Made by a program: the position numbers and the translations under genes
Source: a virus
IMG/VR virus record: IMGVR_UViG_3300025669_000044
Coordinates: 1 to 51,765 of that record
Strand: one strand, 5' to 3'
Length of the DNA: 51,765 nucleotides
In this document: positions 40,881 through 48,167 of the stretch, in pieces
How positions within the stretch are numbered: position 1 is the first letter of the stretch
How the letters are laid out: each line of letters starts with the position of its first letter
The notes under the pieces: generated by a model
Told to the model about the DNA's origin: nothing
What the model saw: only the letters and a program-made list of their open reading frames with translations
Database searches by the model: none

Positions 40881-41099
40881 CTACCTTAATTTATTATTTT
40901 TTAAGTTAGCAATCATTACTTGTATCATTCGAGTATCAACTGCTTTACTATCTTTATAGTAATCTGGTGCAACTAACTTGGATTTATATTTACTTCGCTG
41001 ACTTTTCTTTGAAAAATACCAATCAGCATTAACCCATATACTAATTATAGTTAATAGAGTCGCACATACAAAGAAGATAATTACCAATAAATTTATCAT
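40881..41099 (-). CDS. Small membrane protein
   Basis: 72 residues with one N-terminal transmembrane segment (about 3-25) and a basic cytoplasmic tail. ATGA overlap with the upstream gene. Function unknown. Confidence 0.6.
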   Translation of the reverse strand: MINLLVIIFFVCATLLTIISIWVNADWYFSKKSQRSKYKSKLVAPDYYKDSKAVDTRMIQVMIANLKNNKLR

Positions 41100-41284
41100 G
41101 CTAATAGACCTGCAATACAGGGTGGCTTATAGCTTAGATAATAACCTTCCGATATTTTTTTCTGAGCATACTTTGTAGTTTCTTCAACACTTGTAGATGA
41201 AAAAATTACAGTATCTTTATAAGACATTTCATAAATTTTTGCTCTTCCATTTTTAATAATCTTTAATACAATAGGTTTTATCAT
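41096..41284 (-). CDS. Small unknown protein
   Basis: 62 residues from ATG 41284. A longer frame to 41347 reads through the promoter at 41309-41337 and is rejected. Pattern resembles small beta-alpha phage proteins (VLKIIKNGRAKIYEMSYKD). Confidence 0.6.
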   Translation of the reverse strand: MIKPIVLKIIKNGRAKIYEMSYKDTVIFSSTSVEETTKYAQKKISEGYYLSYKPPCIAGLLA

Positions 41285-41308
41285 AATGTTTTCTCTTTTC
41301 TTTTCACA

Positions 41309-41337
41309 AGTATAGCACATTAAATTGTGTTTGTCAA
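41309..41337 (-). promoter_or_regulatory. Sigma70-type promoter
   Basis: TTGACA at 41332-41337, 17-base spacer, TATACT at 41309-41314. The DNA ligase stop (TGA) overlaps the -35 box. Drives 41284 downward including rtcB. Confidence 0.86.
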
Positions 41338-42251
41338 GCCTTATCATCTCTCATGCGTAAATATACTGGATGCCTAGGCAAGTCTTTTGCACCAACCATT
41401 AAACCTTTATACTCTATATATCTTCCAATGTATGATTCTTTATTTTTCCAAACTTCTTTTTTCTCCTCATCAGTCATAGCAATCATTACCTTTAATTCAG
41501 CCTCGCCTTCGTGCATCACAACAAAATCGCATGCCTTGTCAATTAAAATTCTATCTTCTTTTTTCTTTGATGTAACACTTCTTCCCAATTCATTTATTTT
41601 CTTTTCTGCGTTTGGGTTAACCTTAGTTGATTGAATGACATCTATAATCTTAGCATCAAATGTTAAATAAGGTTTCATCTTATAAATAATACCCTCGTTT
41701 ATTGTTCCTCTACCGCACTTATATTTTCCGTCTAAGCTATGAAGTATTAAACCATCACAGCCAAAATCTAATGCTTCTTGAAAGTATTCTTCTACTTGTT
41801 CTGAAGTATGCACTAATTTTTGTTCTACAATTTTAATTAAATCAGGATACATTAAGCCTAGTTTATTTAACTGCTCTGTTCTAAGTATAAATTTTGTATC
41901 ATACTGCTCATTAATTACTGAGTCAAACAAATAGAAATACATATCTTCTGGTAGCTCTCTGTCTGAAGCTCTTACTGTACCACTCAGAGCATTAAAAGGC
42001 ATACTTCTAGCTAATAGCTCACCATCTAATATAGGTTTCAAATGCGCCTCATTTATAGTAAACTGTTTTAACTGCTTAAACTTCTCATGTAGCTTAACAT
42101 TATTAATAGGTTTCAAACTTCTGCTACACATTTCTCCATCTTTAATAATACATCTAATACCATCAAGTTTAAATGATGCTAATAATGGATACGTTAATTC
42201 TTTTATATCTATAATTTTATTCGGTGCTAAAAAAGGTTTGAATTTTTTCAT
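41334..42251 (-). CDS. ATP-dependent DNA ligase
   Basis: 305 residues from ATG 42251 (GGAGGAAAGTATCA upstream). SFKLDGIRC places the adenylated Lys28 in KxDGxR; DGELLAR, FYLFDSV, GCDGLILHS and YKMKPY cover motifs III-V of the covalent nucleotidyltransferase core, followed by an OB-fold-like C-terminus. Compact size is like T7/small viral ligases. Seals nicks in replication and recombination. Confidence 0.88.
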   Translation of the reverse strand: MKKFKPFLAPNKIIDIKELTYPLLASFKLDGIRCIIKDGEMCSRSLKPINNVKLHEKFKQLKQFTINEAHLKPILDGELLARSMPFNALSGTVRASDRELPEDMYFYLFDSVINEQYDTKFILRTEQLNKLGLMYPDLIKIVEQKLVHTSEQVEEYFQEALDFGCDGLILHSLDGKYKCGRGTINEGIIYKMKPYLTFDAKIIDVIQSTKVNPNAEKKINELGRSVTSKKKEDRILIDKACDFVVMHEGEAELKVMIAMTDEEKKEVWKNKESYIGRYIEYKGLMVGAKDLPRHPVYLRMRDDKA

Positions 42252-42502
42252 TGATACTTTCCTCCATTTTTTAACGGACACCAATTAGGAATACCTTTAG
42301 CTACTCTAACAGTTCTATTCCAAGTATCGTAGTATTCATTAGTGTAGGGAATAACTCTTTTAAAGCAATCAGTACCTTTTTTATTTACAGTATCTCTGTG
42401 GTTACAGCAAGGTTTTGCTCCGCCTTTTGTTAATCGCCCTGTATGACTTGAATGTTTACAGTCATCACAACTGTTTATATTAATCGCTATATTTATTGAC
42501 AT
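42248..42502 (-). CDS. Cys/His-rich small protein
   Basis: 84 residues with CDDCKHSSH, KPCCNHRD, TDCFKR and NWCPL, at least seven Cys and several His, implying one or two zinc sites. Overlaps the ligase start by 4 bases. Function unknown. Confidence 0.62.
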   Translation of the reverse strand: MSINIAININSCDDCKHSSHTGRLTKGGAKPCCNHRDTVNKKGTDCFKRVIPYTNEYYDTWNRTVRVAKGIPNWCPLKNGGKYQ

Positions 42503-42504
42503 AA

Positions 42505-42693
42505 TTATTTATCCTTCTTAGGGTCTTTGTTTACAATCATCTTCTGATAATGTTTACAATAACGATTAAAGAATCTTGTCATTTCTTCTCTGATATTTTT
42601 ACCCCAATAACTTTTAACAAAGCCTTGATATATTAAAAAAGATATTATATTTGCCAGACCTGTTGCTAATGCTGTAAGTAAAAATGATTTCAT
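42505..42693 (-). CDS. Small membrane protein
   Basis: 62 residues, one N-terminal hydrophobic segment (about 3-25) followed by a basic helical tail. Overlaps the zincin gene by four bases. Confidence 0.6.
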   Translation of the reverse strand: MKSFLLTALATGLANIISFLIYQGFVKSYWGKNIREEMTRFFNRYCKHYQKMIVNKDPKKDK

Positions 42694-43349
42694 TTTACAT
42701 CCTTTTTAAATTTCTCAAATGTATCTTTAAATTTTTTAATTATTATCTTATTGCTTTTGTGTCTAGATAGAGGTATGAAGCTGTACTTTATCTTATCTGT
42801 TGAGAGATAAGCCTGAGCTTCATCATCTAAAAACTTCTTACAATAACCACAATTCAATAATTTTATCCTCAGTTTTTTCATCATTGCACAATTACTGACC
42901 TCTTTAATTAATTTAGTCATACTCTTTTTATATTCAGGATACAAATAATAAAAGCCGTGTGCAATCTCATGGTCAATATCTGCATCATCATGCGTAGCAA
43001 TTAAATAATAGTTGCTCTGTTTCTTAGCTGAAATTTTAAGCACTTTATGAAATAGTTTAAATTCTTTTTTAGTTAAATCATTATGCTCATTAAAGACTCT
43101 AAAGAATAAGTTTACTATATTGCCGGGCACATTGAAACCCGACCATTTTGTATAGTAATCGAATAGACCATATTCTTTAACATATCTATCTTCGTAATCT
43201 TCTCTGGTAAAATATTTATTTCTTATTGTATTAAAAGGACTCTCGTAAAATTCTTGTAGTCGCATAAATGTTGATGCCTCTGTATACTGCGTATCAAATT
43301 TTATATGAAACAGGCCTTTATATAATTCTTTTACTGTCATATTTTTCAT
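42690..43349 (-). CDS. HExxH zincin-like protein
   Basis: 219 residues. DIDHEIAHGFYYLYPEY has His127-Glu128-xx-His131, and DDEAQAYLS near 175-183 supplies a plausible third ligand (Glu177), a gluzincin-like arrangement. No signal peptide. The best-supported of the small zincins here after the SprT-like one. Confidence 0.75.
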   Translation of the reverse strand: MKNMTVKELYKGLFHIKFDTQYTEASTFMRLQEFYESPFNTIRNKYFTREDYEDRYVKEYGLFDYYTKWSGFNVPGNIVNLFFRVFNEHNDLTKKEFKLFHKVLKISAKKQSNYYLIATHDDADIDHEIAHGFYYLYPEYKKSMTKLIKEVSNCAMMKKLRIKLLNCGYCKKFLDDEAQAYLSTDKIKYSFIPLSRHKSNKIIIKKFKDTFEKFKKDVK

Positions 43350-43353
43350 AAAT

Positions 43354-43608
43354 TTATTCCCAACCTTTGCTAAATTCTAATCTCAATGTCCATTTTTTAC
43401 CTAACTTAAAGAAAGAAAATCTGAAAATACCTATAGTAAATTCTTTATGAGTATAAGCGTATCTTTGTAATTCGTGCAATGTATAGATTCCAATTTTCTT
43501 ATTCTGCCATATAACTCTATATTTAAAAACAGAGTGTTCATAGATAGCTATTATTTTTCCTTTTAAATTCTTCTCTTTATGTCTAACCCAATCATTTACT
43601 TTAAGCAT
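43354..43608 (-). CDS. Small SH3/KOW-like beta protein
   Basis: 84 residues. NDWVRHKEKNLKGKIIAI and YRVIWQNKKIG look like two strands of a small beta barrel (SH3- or KOW-like), but no catalytic motif is present. Confidence 0.55.
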   Translation of the reverse strand: MLKVNDWVRHKEKNLKGKIIAIYEHSVFKYRVIWQNKKIGIYTLHELQRYAYTHKEFTIGIFRFSFFKLGKKWTLRLEFSKGWE

Positions 43609-43618
43609 TTTAATACCC

Positions 43619-44053
43619 TCATTTATAAAAAGATACGTTTTTAATTTTAACTGTCAACTCTTTATGCCATGCTCTGACAGATTCATTGTCTAGTCTAAAA
43701 TATAATGCACCATGAGTAATGTCTGTTAGCTGTTCTATGTTAGTCGCAAGATATAGAGCTGTCTTTCTACATTCTATATTTTTAAATATCTTATTCTTAT
43801 TCTTATTTGTATAACCATAATACTGATTCTTTTTTGTTACAATCTCGTATGCACTTTTATCATATACATTCATACGATTATTAATTGTATTAGCAACACC
43901 TTGCATCAACAAAGAACCTTCTGAACACATCTCAGCACAAATAACTTTGGCTACTTCTACTGTCTGTATTTTTTTCTTAGCATACTCAGCAAGAAGAAAT
44001 AGCACAATAAATATTGCACTATAAGTTATGCCCATTTTTATTGTTCCATTCAT
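43619..44053 (-). CDS. SleB-like cell-wall hydrolase with membrane anchor
   Basis: 144 residues. A single N-terminal hydrophobic segment (about 8-25) precedes a SleB/Hydrolase_2-like domain: VICAEMCSEGSLLMQGVANTI in parts, NNRMNVYDKSAYEIV, QYYGY, HGALYF. The Glu in CAE or CSEG would be catalytic. Likely a signal-anchor endolysin or peptidoglycan hydrolase acting in the periplasm. Confidence 0.72.
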   Translation of the reverse strand: MNGTIKMGITYSAIFIVLFLLAEYAKKKIQTVEVAKVICAEMCSEGSLLMQGVANTINNRMNVYDKSAYEIVTKKNQYYGYTNKNKNKIFKNIECRKTALYLATNIEQLTDITHGALYFRLDNESVRAWHKELTVKIKNVSFYK

Positions 44054-44210
44054 TTACAATATCCTTTATGTCGTCTAAAGCTCTTTGAGCCGATAGCACG
44101 TTATTGTTATATGAGTTTAATGTCCCAGCAACCCAACCGAAATACTCGTGGATACTATCTCCATTTACTACTAACTTTTCTCTCTTATTCTTTAAATTTA
44201 GTATAGGCAT
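44019..44210 (-). CDS. Small helical unknown protein
   Basis: 63 residues. Overlaps the hydrolase gene by 35 bases and the upstream gene by 26, which is unusual but both frames keep phage-like composition. Function unknown. Confidence 0.55.
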   Translation of the reverse strand: MPILNLKNKREKLVVNGDSIHEYFGWVAGTLNSYNNNVLSAQRALDDIKDIVNEWNNKNGHNL

Positions 44211-44427
44211 CTTCTACTCTTTTCGTTAGTTCTTCTCCGTTGAGTTCTAAATATTTATCATTATTTTGTTTCTTTAAGCACGTTAATACACTTCTTAAAC
44301 TTTTAATCTGTCTCTCTGCACCTCTTTCTAAGAAGGCTTTAAAATCCTTTTCATTGGCCAATACAAATAGCCAATAATAATAATTCGAGGGTAGCTTTCC
44401 CATATATATATAATTTCTTTTTGTCAT
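44185..44427 (-). CDS. Small helical unknown protein
   Basis: 80 residues, helical and charged (SNYYYWLFVLANEKDFKAFL). One-base overlap with the upstream gene stop. Confidence 0.58.
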   Translation of the reverse strand: MTKRNYIYMGKLPSNYYYWLFVLANEKDFKAFLERGAERQIKSLRSVLTCLKKQNNDKYLELNGEELTKRVEDAYTKFKE

Positions 44428-44639
44428 TATTTAGTCCAATCTACTATAAATTTTTCCTTTGTTTCTTTGTTTAAGATAATAGACTTATTAATATCTACGG
44501 CCATACTTAAAACAAATTCTTCACACGCCTCTTTTGTTTTAAAGTTGCGAGAAATTACATCACCATTACTGTTCAATATCGCTGTTCTCCACATCATTTT
44601 AAAGTTGCGAGAAATTACATCACCATTACTGTTCCACAT
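44427..44639 (-). CDS. Small unknown protein with a duplicated segment
   Basis: 70 residues from the ATG at 44639, which has TGGAG seven bases upstream; the frame stays open to an ATG at 44696. The block NSNGDVISRNFK occurs twice, 20 residues apart, owing to a 60-base tandem duplication. The sequence resembles small phage proteins of the form W-N-x-NGxVI-x-R-xF-KTKEA. Function unknown. Confidence 0.6.
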   Translation of the reverse strand: MWNSNGDVISRNFKMMWRTAILNSNGDVISRNFKTKEACEEFVLSMAVDINKSIILNKETKEKFIVDWTK

Positions 44640-44656
44640 CATCATTCTCCAGTTCT
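44537..44656. repeat. 60-base tandem duplication
   Basis: Copies at 44537-44596 and 44597-44656 are identical over the first 38 bases and match at 51 of 60 overall. The unit keeps the frame of the 44427-44639 gene, and the second copy also carries the stop codon of the upstream gene. Confidence 0.85.
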
Positions 44657-44763
44657 GAACACCATTCAATATTTTCAATGCTCTCTTGTAATTCATCACA
44701 GATACAATTACCCTGATGGTCTACTCTGAACATTGAACAGTTTTCACAATCTTTTTTTTGCAT
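44626..44763 (-). CDS. Small Cys-rich protein
   Basis: 45 residues with five Cys (KDCENCSMF, GNCICDE, EWCSEL). Start has TTGAGGAGAACGTA upstream. First gene after the promoter at 44789-44817. Probably zinc-binding. Confidence 0.62.
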   Translation of the reverse strand: MQKKDCENCSMFRVDHQGNCICDELQESIENIEWCSELENDDVEQ

Positions 44764-44788
44764 TACGTTCTCCTCAATTTCTACGTCA

Positions 44789-44817
44789 AGTATAGCACAT
44801 CAAATGATGTTTGTCAA
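44789..44817 (-). promoter_or_regulatory. Sigma70-type promoter
   Basis: TTGACA at 44812-44817, 17-base spacer, TATACT at 44789-44794. The TAA of the upstream gene is four bases before the -35. Confidence 0.87.
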
Positions 44818-44820
44818 GTT

Positions 44821-44985
44821 TTACAATAAATTAAATTGCAAAATAACATAGCCTGTAATGCCTACTGCTTGATAAAAAAGATTGACAGTAGGTACACTTG
44901 CCTTATTATAACATCTTACAGTATTAATTAAGGTAAACCATATTGCTAAAAATAAACATATACATTTTGTATATTTATTAAGCAT
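44821..44985 (-). CDS. Small membrane protein
   Basis: 54 residues with a hydrophobic N-terminal segment (CICLFLAIWFTLI) and a second near the C-terminus. TAATG overlap with the adhesin-like gene. Function unknown. Confidence 0.55.
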   Translation of the reverse strand: MLNKYTKCICLFLAIWFTLINTVRCYNKASVPTVNLFYQAVGITGYVILQFNLL

Positions 44986-45950
44986 TATAATTTACTTTCT
45001 AATTCCTTAATCTTATTAGTTAATTTATCAAACTCTGTTTCTTGCCAAGATTTGCCGAACTTGTATGTAAATCTAATGCCTGTTCTATCAATCATCTGTC
45101 TGTTAGTTGAATAGTCTGCAAATAATTCTACATTCCATTTCTTACTGTCTACAATTCTAATTGCACCACCAATGATATACTGTGTTTCTTCTAATTTATT
45201 TACTCTAGTATCTAAGTCATTGATTCTATTAGAGTTGGAAGAAATGTTGTTTGTATTGTTAGTTATATTATTGGCATTCTTTTTAATACTTTTCTTGTTA
45301 GTCTTAATGCCTGTCTTGTTTGTGTTAATTTTTTTGTCTTGTTTGTTATTCCAATTAGTCTGTTTTTTATCTACTCTTTTAATTTCCTTTTTATTAATCT
45401 TGATATTCTTTTTGTTTACATTAATGTTTTTCTTATTTACACTTATGTTTTTCTTATTTGTTTTTATATTTGTTTTGTTTGTAGCGATATGCTTTTTGTT
45501 CGTTTTGATATTTTTCTTATTTGTTGTAATATTCCCTTTGTTATTACTGATGTTAGTTTTGTTTTTATCAATTCTAATATCTTGATACTGCGAGGAATAT
45601 TTTTCATATTCTTTTCTTAATACATAGTCCGCATCATAACTGCGAGGGTCGCCTCTTACTCCCATATAACCGACCTCTACTAAGTCTAAGCTCACATCAG
45701 CATAATCAAACACGCTGGTATAGCCTTGATTATACAAGTCATTCTTAAAAGCATTTTCTGGAATATAATCATTGAAACCTAAGTCTAAGCCATTATGCTC
45801 AAATTTACTCTCTACTGTCTGGTCACCTAAAGAATTTACTATAAGAATATTATCTACATTTTCATATGTATCGGAACCAAAATTAAATCCTGCATAACTT
45901 GATGTTGTAAAAAATAATACAATTACTGCTGTTAAAAAATATTTTCTCAT
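44985..45950 (-). CDS. Secreted heptad-repeat surface protein, trimeric-adhesin-like
   Basis: 321 residues. Signal peptide of about 20 residues with a cut after SSYA. Then a globular region to about 125, a long run of seven-residue repeats (NKKNI-x-T type, about 128-240) as in stalks of trimeric autotransporters, and a beta-rich C-terminal segment (YIIGGAIRIVDSKKW, VELFADYS, GIRFTYKFG) that could be a membrane anchor, ending in a short coiled coil. An exported phage protein that may coat the host surface. Confidence 0.65.
   Translation of the reverse strand: MRKYFLTAVIVLFFTTSSYAGFNFGSDTYENVDNILIVNSLGDQTVESKFEHNGLDLGFNDYIPENAFKNDLYNQGYTSVFDYADVSLDLVEVGYMGVRGDPRSYDADYVLRKEYEKYSSQYQDIRIDKNKTNISNNKGNITTNKKNIKTNKKHIATNKTNIKTNKKNISVNKKNINVNKKNIKINKKEIKRVDKKQTNWNNKQDKKINTNKTGIKTNKKSIKKNANNITNNTNNISSNSNRINDLDTRVNKLEETQYIIGGAIRIVDSKKWNVELFADYSTNRQMIDRTGIRFTYKFGKSWQETEFDKLTNKIKELESKL
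45250..45580. repeat. Degenerate 21-base repeats coding for the heptads
   Basis: Runs of TTTTTCTTATTTGTTTTTAT-like units recur about every 21 bases, matching the seven-residue stalk repeats of the encoded protein. Such arrays expand and contract easily. Confidence 0.75.
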
Positions 45951-45951
45951 T

Positions 45952-46314
45952 TTATTTCTCCTTTTTATATACTGTTTTATTTAATTTAGAATTATATAAT
46001 TCTTTAATATACGCTTTGTTGTAAATTGGAACTAAATCATATCTTTTTAATAATTGTTTTTCTATACTTTTAAATTCTTTACCATGTACTTTTATTCTAT
46101 ATTTAAATACCTTCTGCACTATATGATGCGAAATTTCATGCAATACATAGTATAATGAATAAGCTTGTCCTTGTTTTAAACTCCACTTAGGAATTGTTAC
46201 GCTTGTTTGTAAACATCTACCTCGCTGAACATCTTTATACTTAATGGCAATATCATTTATGCTAAACTCTTTCAAAATATTTTTACCTATTTGTTTCAAT
46301 TTTTTTTGAGTCAT
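45952..46314 (-). CDS. SprT-like zincin
   Basis: 120 residues. LHEISHHIVQK (His59-Glu60-xx-His63, His64) followed by KVHGKEFKSIEKQLLKRY and PIYNKAYIK is the SprT/SprT-like pattern. Unlike full SprT there is no C-terminal zinc ribbon. SprT-like proteases in eukaryotes clear DNA-protein crosslinks; a role on DNA is possible. Confidence 0.75.
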   Translation of the reverse strand: MTQKKLKQIGKNILKEFSINDIAIKYKDVQRGRCLQTSVTIPKWSLKQGQAYSLYYVLHEISHHIVQKVFKYRIKVHGKEFKSIEKQLLKRYDLVPIYNKAYIKELYNSKLNKTVYKKEK

Positions 46315-46337
46315 TTGTTCCCCTTTCGCTTTTTACA

Positions 46338-46366
46338 AGTATAGCATATTTTTTTTCGTTTGTCAA
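46338..46366 (-). promoter_or_regulatory. Sigma70-type promoter with GCGAAAGGGG leader
   Basis: TTGACA at 46361-46366, 17-base spacer, TATACT at 46338-46343. The leader carries AAAGCGAAAGGGG before the start at 46314, shared with four other promoters in this end. Confidence 0.85.
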
Positions 46367-46370
46367 GTTT

Positions 46371-46484
46371 TTAGACAAAAGAAATTGCGTATATACAACT
46401 TAAATAATACATAGTTAAAAAAAGATTATATATAAAGAATAACATTAAACCTAAACAAATAAGTGATATTAAAATTCTTTTCAT
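46371..46484 (-). CDS. Tiny membrane peptide
   Basis: 37 residues, hydrophobic throughout. ATG 46484 follows AGAGGATAGATA. The stop codon lies in the promoter cassette. Confidence 0.5.
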   Translation of the reverse strand: MKRILISLICLGLMLFFIYNLFLTMYYLSCIYAISFV

Positions 46485-46487
46485 TAT

Positions 46488-46652
46488 CTATCCTCTCAAT
46501 AACTGATTATATATTTTCATATGATATTCATAACAAGAATTAAATTTACTCTTACATATCAATTTTAATTTTTCCTCTGTTCTCTCTATACCATAAATTC
46601 TAAACATTCTCTGTATGGCCTTAGTCGCTCTTTTCTTTTTATTATCTATCAT
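46488..46652 (-). CDS. Small basic unknown protein
   Basis: 54 residues, helical, two Cys. ATG 46652 follows TAGGAGATATTA. Sandwiched by short membrane-protein genes. Confidence 0.55.
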   Translation of the reverse strand: MIDNKKKRATKAIQRMFRIYGIERTEEKLKLICKSKFNSCYEYHMKIYNQLLRG

Positions 46653-46831
46653 TAATATCTCCTAGACTGTCTTTCCCAATTTCTGCATGAAAATAAAAAC
46701 TCACCAAATTTAATCAATCCTGTTAATACGAATAGAAATATAATCGCATAGTGTATCTTAAAAAATTTAAAGCATATAAATAAAATTACTATTGTTAATA
46801 AAATTTCAAGTATTTTAACGAAGTAATTCAT
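46652..46831 (-). CDS. Small membrane protein
   Basis: 59 residues with two hydrophobic segments (about 5-22 and 28-46) and a charged tail. ATG 46831 follows AAAGGAGAGAT. Confidence 0.58.
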   Translation of the reverse strand: MNYFVKILEILLTIVILFICFKFFKIHYAIIFLFVLTGLIKFGEFLFSCRNWERQSRRY

Positions 46832-46848
46832 ATCTCTCCTTTGAAATA

Positions 46849-46912
46849 GGGCGAGGACGGTATAGCGAAAGGTTGAGCTGTTGGGGGTTTAGCTCGAAGA
46901 ATACCGCCCTCT
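46849..46912. ncRNA. GC-rich nested inverted repeat, possible structured RNA
   Basis: Outer arms at 46855-46863 and 46901-46909 (nine pairs with one wobble on the minus-strand RNA) enclose inner arms at 46873-46879 and 46891-46897 (seven pairs with one wobble on the plus-strand RNA) and a loop with five G or C in a row. It is far richer in GC than its surroundings and lies in an 86-base gap with no gene. Not a match to an RNA family I recognise. Confidence 0.45.
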
Positions 46913-46917
46913 TAAAT

Positions 46918-47136
46918 TTATATTAAAGTAAATGCGTAATAAACTGATAAAAGCATCATGGCTAAAAAACCTGCTAATAAACCTAGACCGATCATAGAAC
47001 ATAACAACATAGGAATCATTAAAATTACTTGAATAACAAGCATTACACATTTCATCATTACTGAGACTAGAAATTCAATAATTCTTGCAATATTATTAAG
47101 ACTACCTTTTACTAAACAAATTGTGGTATCAGTCAT
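46918..47136 (-). CDS. Small membrane protein
   Basis: 72 residues with two strong hydrophobic segments (about 20-45 and 48-70). Met-rich. Start overlaps the upstream gene by 8 bases. Confidence 0.6.
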   Translation of the reverse strand: MTDTTICLVKGSLNNIARIIEFLVSVMMKCVMLVIQVILMIPMLLCSMIGLGLLAGFLAMMLLSVYYAFTLI

Positions 47137-47299
47137 TTTTTAACCTTTGTTTAATGTTTGCTAACATAGCATTTCTTACTTCAGGCATACAAGTATAAAC
47201 TTCTTCAATAACTTGCATTGCACCTTCGATTCCATAATGCTTAATAGCTTTCATTACCGCATCATCAATTAAAATTTTTACTAAAGTTTCATCTGGCAT
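47129..47299 (-). CDS. Small acidic helical protein
   Basis: 56 residues. Two ATGs in a row follow TTAGGAGATA; the second (47299) has the better spacing. Helical, acidic in the middle (IEEVYTCMPEV). Function unknown. Confidence 0.55.
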   Translation of the reverse strand: MPDETLVKILIDDAVMKAIKHYGIEGAMQVIEEVYTCMPEVRNAMLANIKQRLKND

Positions 47300-47308
47300 C
47301 ATTATCTC

Positions 47309-47518
47309 CTAAGAGTAAAATAATTTTTCTGGATTTCGTTTTACATATTCGATATACTGTTTATATCTTCTGACTTCACTTTCTAAATTTTCCTTCTCTT
47401 TAATCAAAAACTTTTCTTTACTGCATTTTAAAAAATATTCTCTTTCTAAATTTGAATAAAGATTATAAAATACTATTACAACTGTGCATATACTAGCTAG
47501 AGTTATAAAAATTATCAT
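47309..47518 (-). CDS. Membrane-anchored coiled-coil protein
   Basis: 69 residues: one N-terminal transmembrane segment (1-20) and a coiled-coil-like charged tail. ATGA overlap with the upstream coiled-coil gene, so the pair could form a complex (spanin-like in layout, but no lipobox). Confidence 0.58.
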   Translation of the reverse strand: MIIFITLASICTVVIVFYNLYSNLEREYFLKCSKEKFLIKEKENLESEVRRYKQYIEYVKRNPEKLFYS

Positions 47519-47703
47519 ACTAAATCCTTTTGTTTAATTAAATCTAAATATTTATCTAATAGATTATCAATAGAATACTTTATTAATTTAATCTTTTTCT
47601 CACATTCTTTTCTTTCATCGTAATTAAAAGTATTCTGTTTTTGATTTTCTAGACTTTCAATTTGTAAACATAATTTTATAAAAGTGTTTTTATATTCTAT
47701 CAT
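47515..47703 (-). CDS. Small coiled-coil protein
   Basis: 62 residues, helical with heptad-like hydrophobics. ATG 47703 follows CGAAAGGGGATAAA, the leader shared by right-end promoters. Confidence 0.6.
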   Translation of the reverse strand: MIEYKNTFIKLCLQIESLENQKQNTFNYDERKECEKKIKLIKYSIDNLLDKYLDLIKQKDLV

Positions 47704-47726
47704 TTTATCCCCTTTCGCTTTTCATA

Positions 47727-47755
47727 AGTATAGCACATCAAATCGTGTTTGTCAA
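47727..47755 (-). promoter_or_regulatory. Sigma70-type promoter with GCGAAAGGGG leader
   Basis: TTGACA at 47750-47755, 17-base spacer, TATACT at 47727-47732. Confidence 0.86.
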
Positions 47756-47758
47756 GTT

Positions 47759-48067
47759 TTATTTTTCCTCTAACTTAAATATTATAGGTAATGTTATAAA
47801 CACTATAAGCATACAACCTATTAATGTTCCAAAAGCCATCTGCCAGTCAACACACCAACCACCTGCGAAGTCGCTGATCGCATTTCCAATTCCTGCACCT
47901 AATAAAGCGCCTGATAATCCTTTGACTCTCGTTCTTAATCTATATTTTGTTTTCTTTAATAGATATTCTAACTGATTATTAATTAAATCCTCTATAGAAA
48001 AACCTACTATAGCGCCACCTACTAATATACCATTATCAATTAAACCAAAACCAATTTCATTGAGCAT
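47759..48067 (-). CDS. Gly-rich membrane protein
   Basis: 102 residues. Several Gly-rich hydrophobic segments (GILVGGAIVGFS, GLSGALLGAGIGNAISDFAGG, FGTLIGCMLIVFITLP). Possibly holin-like or an inner-membrane assembly; no diagnostic motif. Preceded by AAAAGGAGAATAAA. Confidence 0.58.
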   Translation of the reverse strand: MLNEIGFGLIDNGILVGGAIVGFSIEDLINNQLEYLLKKTKYRLRTRVKGLSGALLGAGIGNAISDFAGGWCVDWQMAFGTLIGCMLIVFITLPIIFKLEEK

Positions 48068-48087
48068 TTTTATTCTCCTTTTAATCT

Positions 48088-48113
48088 CTCTATCAATATC
48101 ATAAAATCTATTT
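48088..48113 (-). promoter_or_regulatory. Copy 4 of the recurring motif (26 bases shared with copy 5)
   Basis: Identical over 26 bases to 51148-51173, extending the 17-base core at both sides. Lies 21 bases upstream of the membrane-protein start. Confidence 0.6.
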
Positions 48114-48136
48114 TATTCTGCCATAATGTAATGTTG

Positions 48137-48166
48137 CTAGTCTGCTATAACTCGATATTAGACTAG
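48137..48166. repeat. Inverted repeat with 7-base arms
   Basis: CTAGTCT (48137-48143) and AGACTAG (48160-48166) flank 16 bases that can pair partly again. It follows the stop of the 34-residue gene. No T-run; operator or mRNA hairpin. Confidence 0.45.
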
Positions 48167-48167
48167 A

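Noticed and set aside
45172-45620. Long hydrophobic plus-strand frames opposite the heptad-repeat protein
   Set aside because: They are mirror products of the AAT/AAA-rich repeat codons (Leu/Phe-rich), with no start signal.
1970-48166. Intrinsic terminators at the inverted repeats (1970-2002, 32386-32406, 48137-48166)
   Set aside because: None is followed by a T-run on the transcribed strand, so I list them as repeats or regulatory sites.
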